Shown here one piece after another: positions 7,408 through 14,442 of a stretch of DNA of 32,426 nucleotides. Made by a program: the position numbers and the translations under genes. Within the stretch, counting starts at the first letter, position 1. Every line of letters starts with the position of its first letter. The notes beneath the pieces are model-generated. The model saw nothing but the letters and a program-made list of their open reading frames with translations, made no database searches and had not been told where the DNA came from. The DNA is from Henriciella sp. (GTDB taxonomy: Bacteria > Pseudomonadota > Alphaproteobacteria > Caulobacterales > Hyphomonadaceae), in contig JALUWJ010000270.1 of assembly GCA_027019605.1 (NCBI GenBank), positions 1 to 32,426 on the forward strand. Reading direction: 5' to 3'.

Positions 7408-7824
7408 ATGGAAGCTCGTCGCGATTTCGATCTTCTGCCCGAGGACGAAAAGTTTCTCAACGAATACAATCTGCCATGGGAGACGATAACTGATGGTTCG
7501 CAGTGGGTACTAATCCACAATTTTCCCTCACAGCATGAAGGTTACAACCATGGGACGGTGACGATCGCGATCCGGCTTGAGACGGGATATCCAAACACCC
7601 CCTTGGACATGGTGTACGTCGATCCACCGCTGGCTCGACGGGATAGACAGGCGATCGGAGCCACCAATGCGCACCAGAATATTGCCGGCAAGACCTATCA
7701 GCGTTGGTCTCGGCATCGGACCGCGCAAAACCCCTGGCGGCCCGGCGAAGACGGGATTTCCTCTCATGTCTTCCTGATTGAGGATTGGTTTGCGCGGGAG
7801 TTTGAAAAATGCCCGCAAAGGTGA
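7408..7824 (+). CDS. E2/UBC-like protein (prokaryotic family E type)
   Basis: A 138-residue protein resembling bacterial E2-superfamily family E. Signs are the opening LLPEDEKFLNEYNLPWE, the core YPNTPLDMVYVDPPL and the conserved QRWSRH...W.PGEDGI..H segment (about residues 97-119). In this operon type it would pass activated Ubl from the E1 to a target. The only Cys is Cys135, three residues from the C-terminus, so the fold core has no obvious catalytic Cys; the His-rich segment may act instead, or the protein may be a non-catalytic adaptor. Start ATG at 7408 has GGAGGG seven bases upstream, inside the last codons of the Ubl gene. Its end overlaps the JAB-E1 gene by 16 bases. Confidence 0.8.
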   Translation: MEARRDFDLLPEDEKFLNEYNLPWETITDGSQWVLIHNFPSQHEGYNHGTVTIAIRLETGYPNTPLDMVYVDPPLARRDRQAIGATNAHQNIAGKTYQRWSRHRTAQNPWRPGEDGISSHVFLIEDWFAREFEKCPQR

Positions 7825-9221
7825 CACTCGGTTTATCCGGCGACCAGCACGCACATCTGAGGAACTTCCTCTTTCCACCTGATGGCAAAGAAGCAATAGC
7901 AATTCTTCTTTGCGGCCAACGGGATGGTGACAGGCGGTATCGACTATCGGTTCGTGAGATACATGAAATTCCCTATGAGTATTGTACCAAACGAACGACC
8001 CAAATGGTGACGTGGTCACCAGATTACGTTGACGATATTCTGGAGCGCGCGGCGACAGAAAAATTGTCAGTGGTCAAAATTCACAGCCACCCAAATGGGT
8101 ACGCGAAATTCTCAGAAACAGATGACGAAAGCGATGATCGCATTCTGCCTATGATCCGAGGCTGGGTGGAAGCCGACCTGCCACATGGAAGCGTTGTGAT
8201 GCTTCCAGGCGGTCAAATGTTCGGGCGAGTTCTGCGAGATGGAGCTGTTGAACAGATCGAGTGCATTAGTGTGGCAGGTGACGAACTGCACTTCTGGTAC
8301 GCCGACGCTGAAGGGTACGAGGCGCCAAGCTTCGTTGCCTCGCATGCTCAGGCATTTGACGAAGGCACTATCGAACGCCTGCAGCGGCTATCCATTGGAG
8401 TGGTAGGCGCTTCTGGTACTGGCAGCCCAACGATTGAACAACTGGTTCGGCTTGGTGCTGGCGAGGTAGTCATGGTTGATGACGACACAACGGAAGATCG
8501 TAACATCAACCGCATTTTAAACTCGACGATTCAAGACGCGAAAGAAGGGCGCGCCAAAGTCGATGTAATTGCCGACTCAGTAATGCGCATGGGCTTAGGA
8601 ACCAAAGTTGTCTCGATCAACAAAAACTTGTGGGATCCCGATGTTGTGCGAGCTATCGCCCAATGCGATGTCTTGTTTGGGTGCGTAGACTCAATTGATG
8701 GACGGTACTTACTGAATGCGATCTCGACTTTCTACAACATTCCATACTTCGACTTAGGTATTCGCTTGATTGCTGATCCGAAAGGTGAAAACCGAGGGCG
8801 AGTTCGGGAGGTGTGCGGAACTGTCAACTACATCCGGCCGGGACGCTCAAGCCTCATGAGTCGTGGTCTTTTCACGATGCAAGGTGTTGCTGCGGCGGGC
8901 TTGGCCAGGAACGATCCGACAGCCCATCAGCGACAGGTAAAGGACGGCTACATCAAGGGCGTTCAAGGAAGTCGACCTGCTGTTATTAGTGTCAACATGC
9001 TCGGTTCTGCGTTGGCGGTAAATGAGTTCCTGGCGCGGCTTCATCCTTACAGAGAGGATGCAAATTGCACTCATGCCGCTGTCACATTCAGTCTGGCAAG
9101 CATGGAGCTGATTAGCGACAGCGAAGAGGGCATCTGCTCTATTTTGAGCTCTTGGGTTGGCGCTGGCGATATGAAGCCTTTGTTGCGCGAAATGGGTTTG
9201 GCAGAAAGGCGGAAGGCATGA
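7809..9221 (+). CDS. JAB/MPN peptidase fused to ThiF/E1-like adenylyltransferase
   Basis: A 470-residue two-domain enzyme. N-terminal JAB domain (about 1-150): the JAMM zinc motif is intact with His92 and His94 in KIHSHP, Ser102 and Asp105 in FSETD, as in deubiquitinases. C-terminal ThiF/E1 domain (about 175-470): nucleotide loop GVVGASGTGSP, acidic strand VVMVDDDTTEDRNINR, the CVDSIDGR segment, and Cys336 in EVCGTVNY as a possible thioester Cys. It should adenylate the Ubl C-terminal Gly, and the JAB part should trim or remove Ubl. Start ATG at 7809 has GGGAG seven bases upstream. It overlaps the E2-like gene on the left and the DUF6527 gene by four bases (ATGA) on the right: a tightly coupled operon. 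Confidence 0.92.
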   Translation: MPAKVTLGLSGDQHAHLRNFLFPPDGKEAIAILLCGQRDGDRRYRLSVREIHEIPYEYCTKRTTQMVTWSPDYVDDILERAATEKLSVVKIHSHPNGYAKFSETDDESDDRILPMIRGWVEADLPHGSVVMLPGGQMFGRVLRDGAVEQIECISVAGDELHFWYADAEGYEAPSFVASHAQAFDEGTIERLQRLSIGVVGASGTGSPTIEQLVRLGAGEVVMVDDDTTEDRNINRILNSTIQDAKEGRAKVDVIADSVMRMGLGTKVVSINKNLWDPDVVRAIAQCDVLFGCVDSIDGRYLLNAISTFYNIPYFDLGIRLIADPKGENRGRVREVCGTVNYIRPGRSSLMSRGLFTMQGVAAAGLARNDPTAHQRQVKDGYIKGVQGSRPAVISVNMLGSALAVNEFLARLHPYREDANCTHAAVTFSLASMELISDSEEGICSILSSWVGAGDMKPLLREMGLAERRKA

Positions 9222-9559
9222 ATTTTCTGCGTACCGCCATCCGTCGCATTTGGGCGACACTAAGCGATTGGTTCATTCCGCGCTTTAAGACCTTAGTAGT
9301 TGAAGAATTGGCTCCCCAGCGGCTTAGAAAGCGGACTCTCTACATCGTGGAAGAAGATGGCTACGAGGAACAAGCAGTAATGGTGTGTCCCTGCGGTTGC
9401 GGGTCAACTCTTCAGATGAATTTGCTGAGTGATGAACGCCCCTGCTGGAAGGTGACACGGCATGCGGATGGGACTGCAACGTTGCATCCATCTGTATGGA
9501 GAAAGAAAGACTGTGGTTCGCATTTTTGGTTTCGTAAGGGACGTGTTCAGTGGTGCTGA
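9218..9559 (+). CDS. DUF6527-like Cys-rich protein of the Ubl operon
   Basis: A 113-residue protein with CPCGCG near residues 58-63 and CGSHFWFRKGRVQWC at the C-terminus, a pattern that looks metal-binding and matches what I recall of DUF6527, a family seen beside bacterial ThiF and multiubiquitin genes. The N-terminal 23 residues (MNFLRTAIRRIWATLSDWF) could form an amphipathic helix that touches membrane or partner. Start ATG at 9218 overlaps the E1 stop (ATGA). Its job is unknown; a zinc-bearing partner of the E2-like protein or target selector is possible. It is the last gene of the operon; no clear terminator follows. Confidence 0.72.
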   Translation: MNFLRTAIRRIWATLSDWFIPRFKTLVVEELAPQRLRKRTLYIVEEDGYEEQAVMVCPCGCGSTLQMNLLSDERPCWKVTRHADGTATLHPSVWRKKDCGSHFWFRKGRVQWC

Positions 9560-9798
9560 AGTTCGCGGAGGCACCATTTTTGGATTGGCTTCATCAAAAT
9601 GTCTGCTAACTCGCGCTCGTGTACTCAAAGCAGCGGGTGCATATGAGTGGGTTCGGACTTGTAAGCTGGCACGCTGCCGGTCGTGATGCGTCTTGAGGAC
9701 AGCCTAAAGGTTACCCTAAGCCCAGATCAAAAGACCTGGTGTTTGCTGGAGCTAAATCTCACGGCCTGACAAAATTCAGTTTTAGCCAATCAACAAGT

Positions 9799-9936
9799 TT
9801 AGTCAGCCCGGTCAATCAGGTATGACAACTTGGCAAGCCGACTATTTGCTGACCTGAGAGTAACTTCGGCTTCCTCCAGATCGGCCATCGCGTCGATAAC
9901 AAGTTCGATCAGCTCATCTTTGTCTGACAGATTCAT
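9799..9936 (-). CDS. Small acidic coupled protein downstream of serine recombinase
   Basis: A 45-residue product starting MNLSDKDELIELVIDAMADL and ending LIDRAD. Its ATG overlaps the recombinase stop by four bases (ATGA), and GGAGG lies just upstream in the recombinase's last codons, so translation is coupled. It is helical and acidic with heptad-like Leu spacing, consistent with a small protein-binding partner. I know no family. The rest of the gap to the Ubl operon (9560-9798) holds nothing I can identify. Confidence 0.6.
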   Translation of the reverse strand: MNLSDKDELIELVIDAMADLEEAEVTLRSANSRLAKLSYLIDRAD

Positions 9937-10535
9937 ACCTCCAGCCCCTCCCGCTTAAAGCTGCGCCTTAGGGTAAGCGGTGTGACGTGCTTGCGCTGTG
10001 CCGCTTCCGTGAGTGAAAGCCCGTGCTTGGTTACAAGCGTATGGGCTTGCCGGGTGCATGCGCTGGTCAGAGCAAAACGCCTTCCGCAGTGAACGCCGCG
10101 CCGTTTCGCGGCTGCCATCTTTTCCTTTGTTCGACGTGAGATTACAGCGCGCTCATACTCAGCATTGTTGACCATGTCGATGAACCACTTCCGGCCTTCC
10201 GGCGTGCGGGTGTCGATCTGCTGGTAGATAGATTCGAACGCGATCCCGTGACTGTGGAGCTCATCCAGAAACGTGATGCCCTCGATGGTGGAGCGGAATG
10301 CGCGATCAATCGCGACAACGACAAAGGTGTCGCCCTGCATCAGCGCATCGCGTGCCTTGGCAAGGCCCGGCCTTTTCTTGGCAACAGCAGATGTTGCCTC
10401 ATCAACAAATATCAGTTCGCATCCTGCCGCCTTGAGCGCATCCGTATACTGGTAAAGCGTCTGTTTGTCTGTGGAGTTACGGGCATAGCCGATGCGCTTG
10501 CCTGTCTCAGAATTGGCGGGTTTTCCTGTCGTCAT
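9933..10535 (-). CDS. Serine recombinase (resolvase/invertase family)
   Basis: A 200-residue enzyme of the small serine recombinases. The catalytic domain (about 14-140) has nucleophile Ser21 in GYARNSTDKQ, the DRAFRS loop with its Arg, and the long E-helix NNAEYERAVISRRTKEKMAA. The C-terminal part (about 155-200: HTLVTKHGLSLTEAAQRKH) is a Hin-like helix-turn-helix. ATG at 10535 is chosen because GGAGG lies seven bases upstream; a GTG one codon earlier is less likely. It could resolve, invert or relocate DNA; no inverted pair of crossover sites is evident. A 45-residue gene is coupled downstream. Confidence 0.92.
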   Translation of the reverse strand: MTTGKPANSETGKRIGYARNSTDKQTLYQYTDALKAAGCELIFVDEATSAVAKKRPGLAKARDALMQGDTFVVVAIDRAFRSTIEGITFLDELHSHGIAFESIYQQIDTRTPEGRKWFIDMVNNAEYERAVISRRTKEKMAAAKRRGVHCGRRFALTSACTRQAHTLVTKHGLSLTEAAQRKHVTPLTLRRSFKREGLEV

Positions 10536-10697
10536 CACACAACCTCCGAACGATCAAAAGGGGACCGTTTTGAACCGGGGTCATGTGGATACTCCGCTTG
10601 TTTTCTGTTGATCTCAGATTTGCAGAAAACCGCTAAATTCTCAATTGCACATTTCATAATTCCTCCATTGTTGGTGTGAGTTCATAAGCGTCCCCTT

Positions 10698-11165
10698 TTG
10701 CATAGGGGCGCACGTCGAGTCGCAACAACAGTGCTTGTGCTTGCGACCGCGCTTTATCCACAGATTTCAATTGGTGCCGATGGCAAGTCCCGTGATCCGG
10801 GGTGCAACGTGCCGCGTGGGTATGATTGCGCCACACCGGGGTATGAGCGACCCGTGACATTGGACGAAGCGATTGAGATTTCTAAAAAAGAGGCGGTCGT
10901 TTATCTGTACGGCAAAGGCATTCAGTCAGTAGATGTGGCCGCGCGTGTTATGGGGCAAAGTGACGTTGGCACGGCGGCGATTCCAGCCGTAGCGATACCC
11001 GGCCTATTGATGCCGCAGGACACTTTTTACATCGTGGTGCTTGGGCATGTTGTGAAACACAAGGTCTCCGGGAAGCCTGCCGACTTCTATCAGGCGTTTA
11101 TCAACCGTGGCACGGTCTTCGTACTGACACGCCAGATGCATGCAAAAGTTGCCGCCGGGCGTTAA
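10698..11165 (+). CDS. Secreted hypothetical protein
   Basis: A 155-residue product with a signal peptide: RGARR, a hydrophobic stretch (VATTVLVLATALYPQISIG), then cleavage near GA-DG. The mature part has two Cys (DPGCNVPRGYDC) that could pair, an acidic helix and a hydrophobic Gly-rich stretch (IPAVAIPGLLMPQD). I recognise no family. The start is a TTG with no ribosome site, set inside a hairpin (about 10688-10711); an in-frame stop lies shortly upstream, and the next option, GTG at 10731, would drop the basic n-region. Its stop overlaps that of the convergent coiled-coil gene by two bases. Real gene likely; start uncertain. Confidence 0.6.
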   Translation: MHRGARRVATTVLVLATALYPQISIGADGKSRDPGCNVPRGYDCATPGYERPVTLDEAIEISKKEAVVYLYGKGIQSVDVAARVMGQSDVGTAAIPAVAIPGLLMPQDTFYIVVLGHVVKHKVSGKPADFYQAFINRGTVFVLTRQMHAKVAAGR

Positions 11166-11875
11166 AGCGTGAATTGGTCCAGCGCGGCATCTAGCGAAAC
11201 AGCGGGCTCTCCATCCTGTGCAGTGGATTTGAGCTCACGTAGTACGGCTTCTCTGTCTAAGTCGGTAGTACGATCCACTTGTTGGTCGAGACCTCGACCA
11301 TTCTGTAAGGCCTCAATGTTGGCTGCGTTTTTGTCGATGGCTTCCAGTGTTTCATCGCGTTCGTTTATTGAGCGCTGATGTTCCGCTGCAAAAATAGCCA
11401 TAAGTGCCTGCGGGTCGGAACGGTCGATTGCCCGGCCAAGGCGCTTTTCCTCTGCTGCGATCATGGCTTCAAGTTCAGCATCGACCAATTTTCCATCCGG
11501 CCCGATCTCCGGCATGTCACCGTCATTCATGCGCTGGACAGTCTGATCCAGCTTGTCGATCTTGAATTCAATATCTGAGAGTTGGTCGTAAAGCGCTTCG
11601 CGCTGTTCATACAGCCGCTCAAGCTGGCGCTGCATCTCGGCGGTGCTGTCGAGCACGGCTTGCATCATTTCATTGGATTTGCGCTTGGAGCCGTTTTTCC
11701 CGGAGTCTTCAGGTTTGGCGGTTCCGCGCGCGGCATAACCTCCAGCAACAGTTTCCCCGGCTTCTGCATCTCGCGAGTGTTCAAGAATATGAGACTCAAG
11801 CGCCTTGGCGCGGGTGTGCACGACGCCCACAAGACCTTTGCTATCCTCATTTCCAATCCCGGCGTGTGATTTCAT
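11162..11875 (-). CDS. Coiled-coil hypothetical protein
   Basis: A 237-residue, highly charged protein. Residues about 65-125 form a long coiled coil (MQRQLERLYEQREALYDQL, then FKIDKLDQTVQRMNDG). The first 65 residues are polar and look disordered. The C-terminal part is acidic (LKSTAQDGEPAVSLDAALDQF). There is no signal peptide or membrane segment. The ATG at 11875 lacks a good ribosome site; an internal ATG pair near residue 69 is an alternative. Convergent with the secreted protein gene. It sits at the end of the left island, close to the tRNA fragment. Function unknown. Confidence 0.6.
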   Translation of the reverse strand: MKSHAGIGNEDSKGLVGVVHTRAKALESHILEHSRDAEAGETVAGGYAARGTAKPEDSGKNGSKRKSNEMMQAVLDSTAEMQRQLERLYEQREALYDQLSDIEFKIDKLDQTVQRMNDGDMPEIGPDGKLVDAELEAMIAAEEKRLGRAIDRSDPQALMAIFAAEHQRSINERDETLEAIDKNAANIEALQNGRGLDQQVDRTTDLDREAVLRELKSTAQDGEPAVSLDAALDQFTL

Positions 11876-11990
11876 AAAAATCAGTATACGGAGTGAAATT
11901 TAAGATATCGTTAACTTCGTGAACATTCTTTTTTTGTCGGTTTGTTGCGAGCGGAATACGGTCCGATGGCCGTTTCCCTTAGCAAGTCCC

Positions 11991-12233
11991 CGCGCCACAA
12001 CCGCGCCACAAGATGTGGCGTGTCTAATCGGTGTGCTGAAGGTTTGTGCGGGTTGCGGAAGGTCACTTATGACCCGTGCCACAATCGCTTTTGTGTGAAT
12101 ATGAAAATTGAAATGACATCTAAGTCATTGATTTTATTCTGGTGGGCGGTACTGGGATTGAACCAGTGACCCCTTGCGTGTCGAGCAGAATAAGTCTGTG
12201 TTTTTTCAGACGGTTGTCTGCTCCGCGCCACAA
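11991..12233. repeat. Four 10-base direct repeats, candidate integrase arm sites
   Basis: CGCGCCACAA occurs at 11991-12000, 12002-12011 and 12224-12233, with a one-mismatch copy CGTGCCACAA at 12075-12084. They flank the tRNA fragment at 12140-12180 and the last lies in the final codons of the integrase gene. Short direct repeats on both sides of a core crossover are the arrangement of arm-type sites of tyrosine integrases. The 330-base stretch 11876-12205 otherwise holds no gene. Confidence 0.55.
12140..12180 (-). other. Attachment site: 3' fragment of a tRNA-Val-like gene
   Basis: On the minus strand this is the 3' half of a tRNA: 3' anticodon-stem strand GCAAG, variable loop, T-arm ACTGG-TTCAATC-CCAGT, acceptor strand ACCGCCC, discriminator A and encoded CCA. 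The anticodon side is broken: position 33 would be C instead of invariant U, the 5' stem is mismatched, and D-arm and 5' acceptor strand are absent. It resembles alphaproteobacterial tRNA-Val (anticodon ending AC). Such fragments mark the far junction of an island integrated into a tRNA 3' end; the integrase gene ends only 26 bases away. Confidence 0.75.
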
Positions 12234-13429
12234 GATGACACATCGCTGTGCGCTCCAAGGTCATCCAGCAATCCAAACCGAGGGCGGTCGCTGTCGGCGT
12301 CTTCAAGGAGATGTCCATATGTGTCCAGCGTCGTCTTGATGCTTTCGTGACCCATCATTGTCTGAATCTTTTTGAGGTCGAGCTTCTTGGCGATCAACAT
12401 CGAAGCGAAGAAGTGGCGCAAGTCATATGGTCGAAACTTCGGCCGGGCTACATCCCGTCCATTGATCTTTACGTGCCGCACCAACCCAGCCTCAAGGCAT
12501 GCAGCATCGAAGCCGCGCCGTTGCCAGTTTTTCCGACATTGCCATTTGCCGTCGGTGGTCGGGAAGACCAATCCGTACTCGCTTTGTGGTGCGTAAAGCC
12601 GCACATAGTGTTGAACCATGTCGATTGTGCTAGCGCTCGCATCAATCATGCGGCGACCCGCTTTGGTTTTGGTCACTGAGATGCTGCGACCGTCGCCCGC
12701 GATGGCTTGTTCCACGCGAATCCCGCCATCCACAACACAATGCCTCGGCAAGCCCAAATACTCCTGTGGGCGCATGCCTGTATCGGCTGCCAGATAGAGC
12801 ATGGGCCGGTATCTTTGCCAGGCACGAGCGGTTGTTCCATTCGGTGAGTTGGCAAGACGGTCGGCTGCGCCCAGTAGTGCCAAGATTTCGCCTTTGCTGG
12901 GAATGACAACGGGCTCGTCGTAGCGCGTATCCGTTCGGATGGTTATCCCAGCCGCAATGTTAGTGGGGATGATGCCTCGCACTGCCATCTCCTTGAGAAC
13001 TGAATGGAGAGTGACCATGACCTTTTGGGCGGTTATGCGGCTGGGTGCAGTGCGCAGGAGCCAAGATCGAAAGGCCGCGATGTCAGGCGCCGTAAGCTGC
13101 CAAAGCTCTTTGCCCCAGTCATGCAGCAAAATGAAATCTGCCCGATAGGCGTAGTTTGACAGCGTATAGGATGTGACAGGCTCTCCACCATTGAGGCCTT
13201 CGCGCTTGCAAGTGCGCAGCCAGAGCGCTACCGCGTCGCTGAATGTGCGAATGCCGGAAGGGGACGAATGCATTGATACGCGCTGTTGCGTTTCGTTGTG
13301 AAAGGCGTGCGCCTGCTTACGCGTGGAGAATGTCTTATAAGCGTAGCCGGACTTCGTGGCCGGATTCCGGAAACGCACTTGATAGGTCAGACTACCGTCT
13401 TTGTTCTTTCGCTTTCTAATGTCAGGCAC
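12206..13429 (-). CDS. Tyrosine site-specific recombinase (integrase of the right-hand element)
   Basis: A 407-residue integrase. The N-terminus (PDIRKRKNKDGSLTYQVRFR) is an Arm-DNA-binding-like domain, then a SAM-like core-binding domain (about 60-155) and the catalytic domain. Active-site residues: Arg220 in DTGMRPQE, a Lys at 254 or 256 in TKTKAG, Tyr335 and Arg338 in PYDLRH (box II with Tyr in place of His, as in many phage integrases), His361 in GHESI and nucleophile Tyr371 in DTYGHLL. The start is GTG at 13429 without a ribosome site; a good promoter places transcription start about at this codon. The gene ends next to the tRNA-Val fragment, so it probably integrates there. Confidence 0.93.
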   Translation of the reverse strand: MPDIRKRKNKDGSLTYQVRFRNPATKSGYAYKTFSTRKQAHAFHNETQQRVSMHSSPSGIRTFSDAVALWLRTCKREGLNGGEPVTSYTLSNYAYRADFILLHDWGKELWQLTAPDIAAFRSWLLRTAPSRITAQKVMVTLHSVLKEMAVRGIIPTNIAAGITIRTDTRYDEPVVIPSKGEILALLGAADRLANSPNGTTARAWQRYRPMLYLAADTGMRPQEYLGLPRHCVVDGGIRVEQAIAGDGRSISVTKTKAGRRMIDASASTIDMVQHYVRLYAPQSEYGLVFPTTDGKWQCRKNWQRRGFDAACLEAGLVRHVKINGRDVARPKFRPYDLRHFFASMLIAKKLDLKKIQTMMGHESIKTTLDTYGHLLEDADSDRPRFGLLDDLGAHSDVSSCGAEQTTV

Positions 13430-13435
13430 ACAGTA

Positions 13436-13464
13436 ACTATATCATATTATCTGTGTACGGACAA
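13436..13464 (-). promoter_or_regulatory. Promoter of the right-hand integrase
   Basis: Minus-strand TTGTCC (13464-13459) and TATAGT (13441-13436) with a 17-base spacer. Transcription would begin near 13429, which is the GTG start codon, so the mRNA may be leaderless. This agrees with the lack of a ribosome site. Confidence 0.5.
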
Positions 13465-13465
13465 T

Positions 13466-13708
13466 CTAATTTATTGAAAGGGTCATGCTGTTCTCGGCCG
13501 CGACCTGCCGCTGCAGATAGATGGAGATAAGCGTGTTTTTATCGATCTTCAGTCGGCCATCTATGGGGTCGACGAAGAACGGAAGCTTTCGATTGCCACT
13601 TGCATCCGGCTCTGCGGCACGCTTGATCTGCCGCTCACTTAGTTTGACGCCGATCTCTTCGAGAACGTCGCAGGCCTCAGGAATGGCGATGTAGTAGGGC
13701 TTGCTCAT
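13466..13708 (-). CDS. Small DNA-binding-like protein, possible excisionase
   Basis: An 80-residue product with an N-terminal helix pair (YIAIPEACDVLEEIGVKLSE, then RQIKRAAE) followed by a two-strand hairpin (KLPFFVDPIDGRLKID), which looks like a winged helix-turn-helix of the kind used by excisionases and MerR-like small proteins. ATG at 13708 is chosen: GGGGG sits five bases upstream, whereas the GTG two codons earlier lies within that site. It is directly upstream of the integrase gene, in the same orientation, and its last codons abut the integrase promoter. A role in directing excision is inference. Confidence 0.6.
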   Translation of the reverse strand: MSKPYYIAIPEACDVLEEIGVKLSERQIKRAAEPDASGNRKLPFFVDPIDGRLKIDKNTLISIYLQRQVAAENSMTLSIN

Positions 13709-13717
13709 GCGCACCCC

Positions 13718-13957
13718 CTAAAGCCCATACTGATCAGCTGCCGAGCGGTAAGGTCCCTCGCTAACCAGCGTTGAAACCACATCGCCGCGCGCATTGCGGC
13801 ATGACACCTGGTCCCCAAAGCCATTGGTTGGGTTGATATAGATAGTGGCGTCGCGGGAGTATCGAATTGCAAACTGCTCTTCGACTTCTAGAAGCTGCTC
13901 AAAGATGCACTGCCGCAATTCGTAAAGTGTCATTTCTCCCTTGATCCTGATCTTCAT
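13718..13957 (-). CDS. Small hypothetical protein upstream of the excisionase-like gene
   Basis: A 79-residue product (MKIRIKGEMTLYELRQ...). It has an N-terminal strand and helix and then a beta-rich half with INPTNGFGDQVSC. I recognise no family. The stop lies nine bases before the next ATG, so the two small genes form one transcript. The upstream 70 bases are AT-rich with a loose palindrome (TATACTTTAGTCTATA, 13970-13985) that may serve a promoter or operator. Confidence 0.6.
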   Translation of the reverse strand: MKIRIKGEMTLYELRQCIFEQLLEVEEQFAIRYSRDATIYINPTNGFGDQVSCRNARGDVVSTLVSEGPYRSAADQYGL

Positions 13958-14112
13958 CCTTCAACCTATACTTTAGTCTATATTTTCATAATACTACTTT
14001 TGGTTGTATTCTGCACCAGTTTCTTGTTGTGCGCTGCAGCAACTGCAGATCCGTTCTTTTGGCGTTTTTGCACGCGAGGAACCCGCTTTCAGCCCCATGG
14101 CACTCTGCGGTC

Positions 14113-14310
14113 ATGAGTGATCTACCTGCGAAGCTTTTGTTCGACTACGACGCAGCTGCCGACGCCCTGTCTATGTCGCAACCCGCATTGCGCGACCTGG
14201 TCTACAAGGGTAGGGGACCGCGAACGACGAAGATTGGGAGACGGACCTTTTTTGCGCGCCAGGACCTCAATGACTTTGTGGAAACCATGAGAGCTCAGTC
14301 CGTTCCATAA
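14113..14310 (+). CDS. Small helix-turn-helix protein (HTH_17/AlpA-excisionase-like)
   Basis: A 65-residue protein. LFDYDAAADALSMSQPALRD is the helix-turn-helix, followed by the short wing GRGPRTTKIGRRTFFARQDL and a final helix NDFVETMR, typical of the HTH_17 group that includes excisionase-like DNA-binding proteins. The frame is open upstream to 14029, but that part is Cys-rich and atypical, so the ATG at 14113 is preferred although its ribosome site is weak. It is divergent from the integrase cluster, as expected for an excision or copy-control regulator of the same element. Confidence 0.72.
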   Translation: MSDLPAKLLFDYDAAADALSMSQPALRDLVYKGRGPRTTKIGRRTFFARQDLNDFVETMRAQSVP

Positions 14311-14442
14311 TTCTTTGTACCTGCCCGACAAAACGATCCAAGCAATCACCAATGATCTTGAGTGTCATTGTTTTGCACACATTGCCCCTTAAGATAGTAT
14401 CGAGTTGTAAAAGACTCCGGTTCTTTCTAGGGGGAAAGCCAA

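Noticed and set aside
12204-12221. Hairpin at the end of the right-hand integrase as a terminator
   Set aside because: CAGAC/GTCTG is followed on the minus strand by A residues, not T, so it does not fit a rho-independent terminator.
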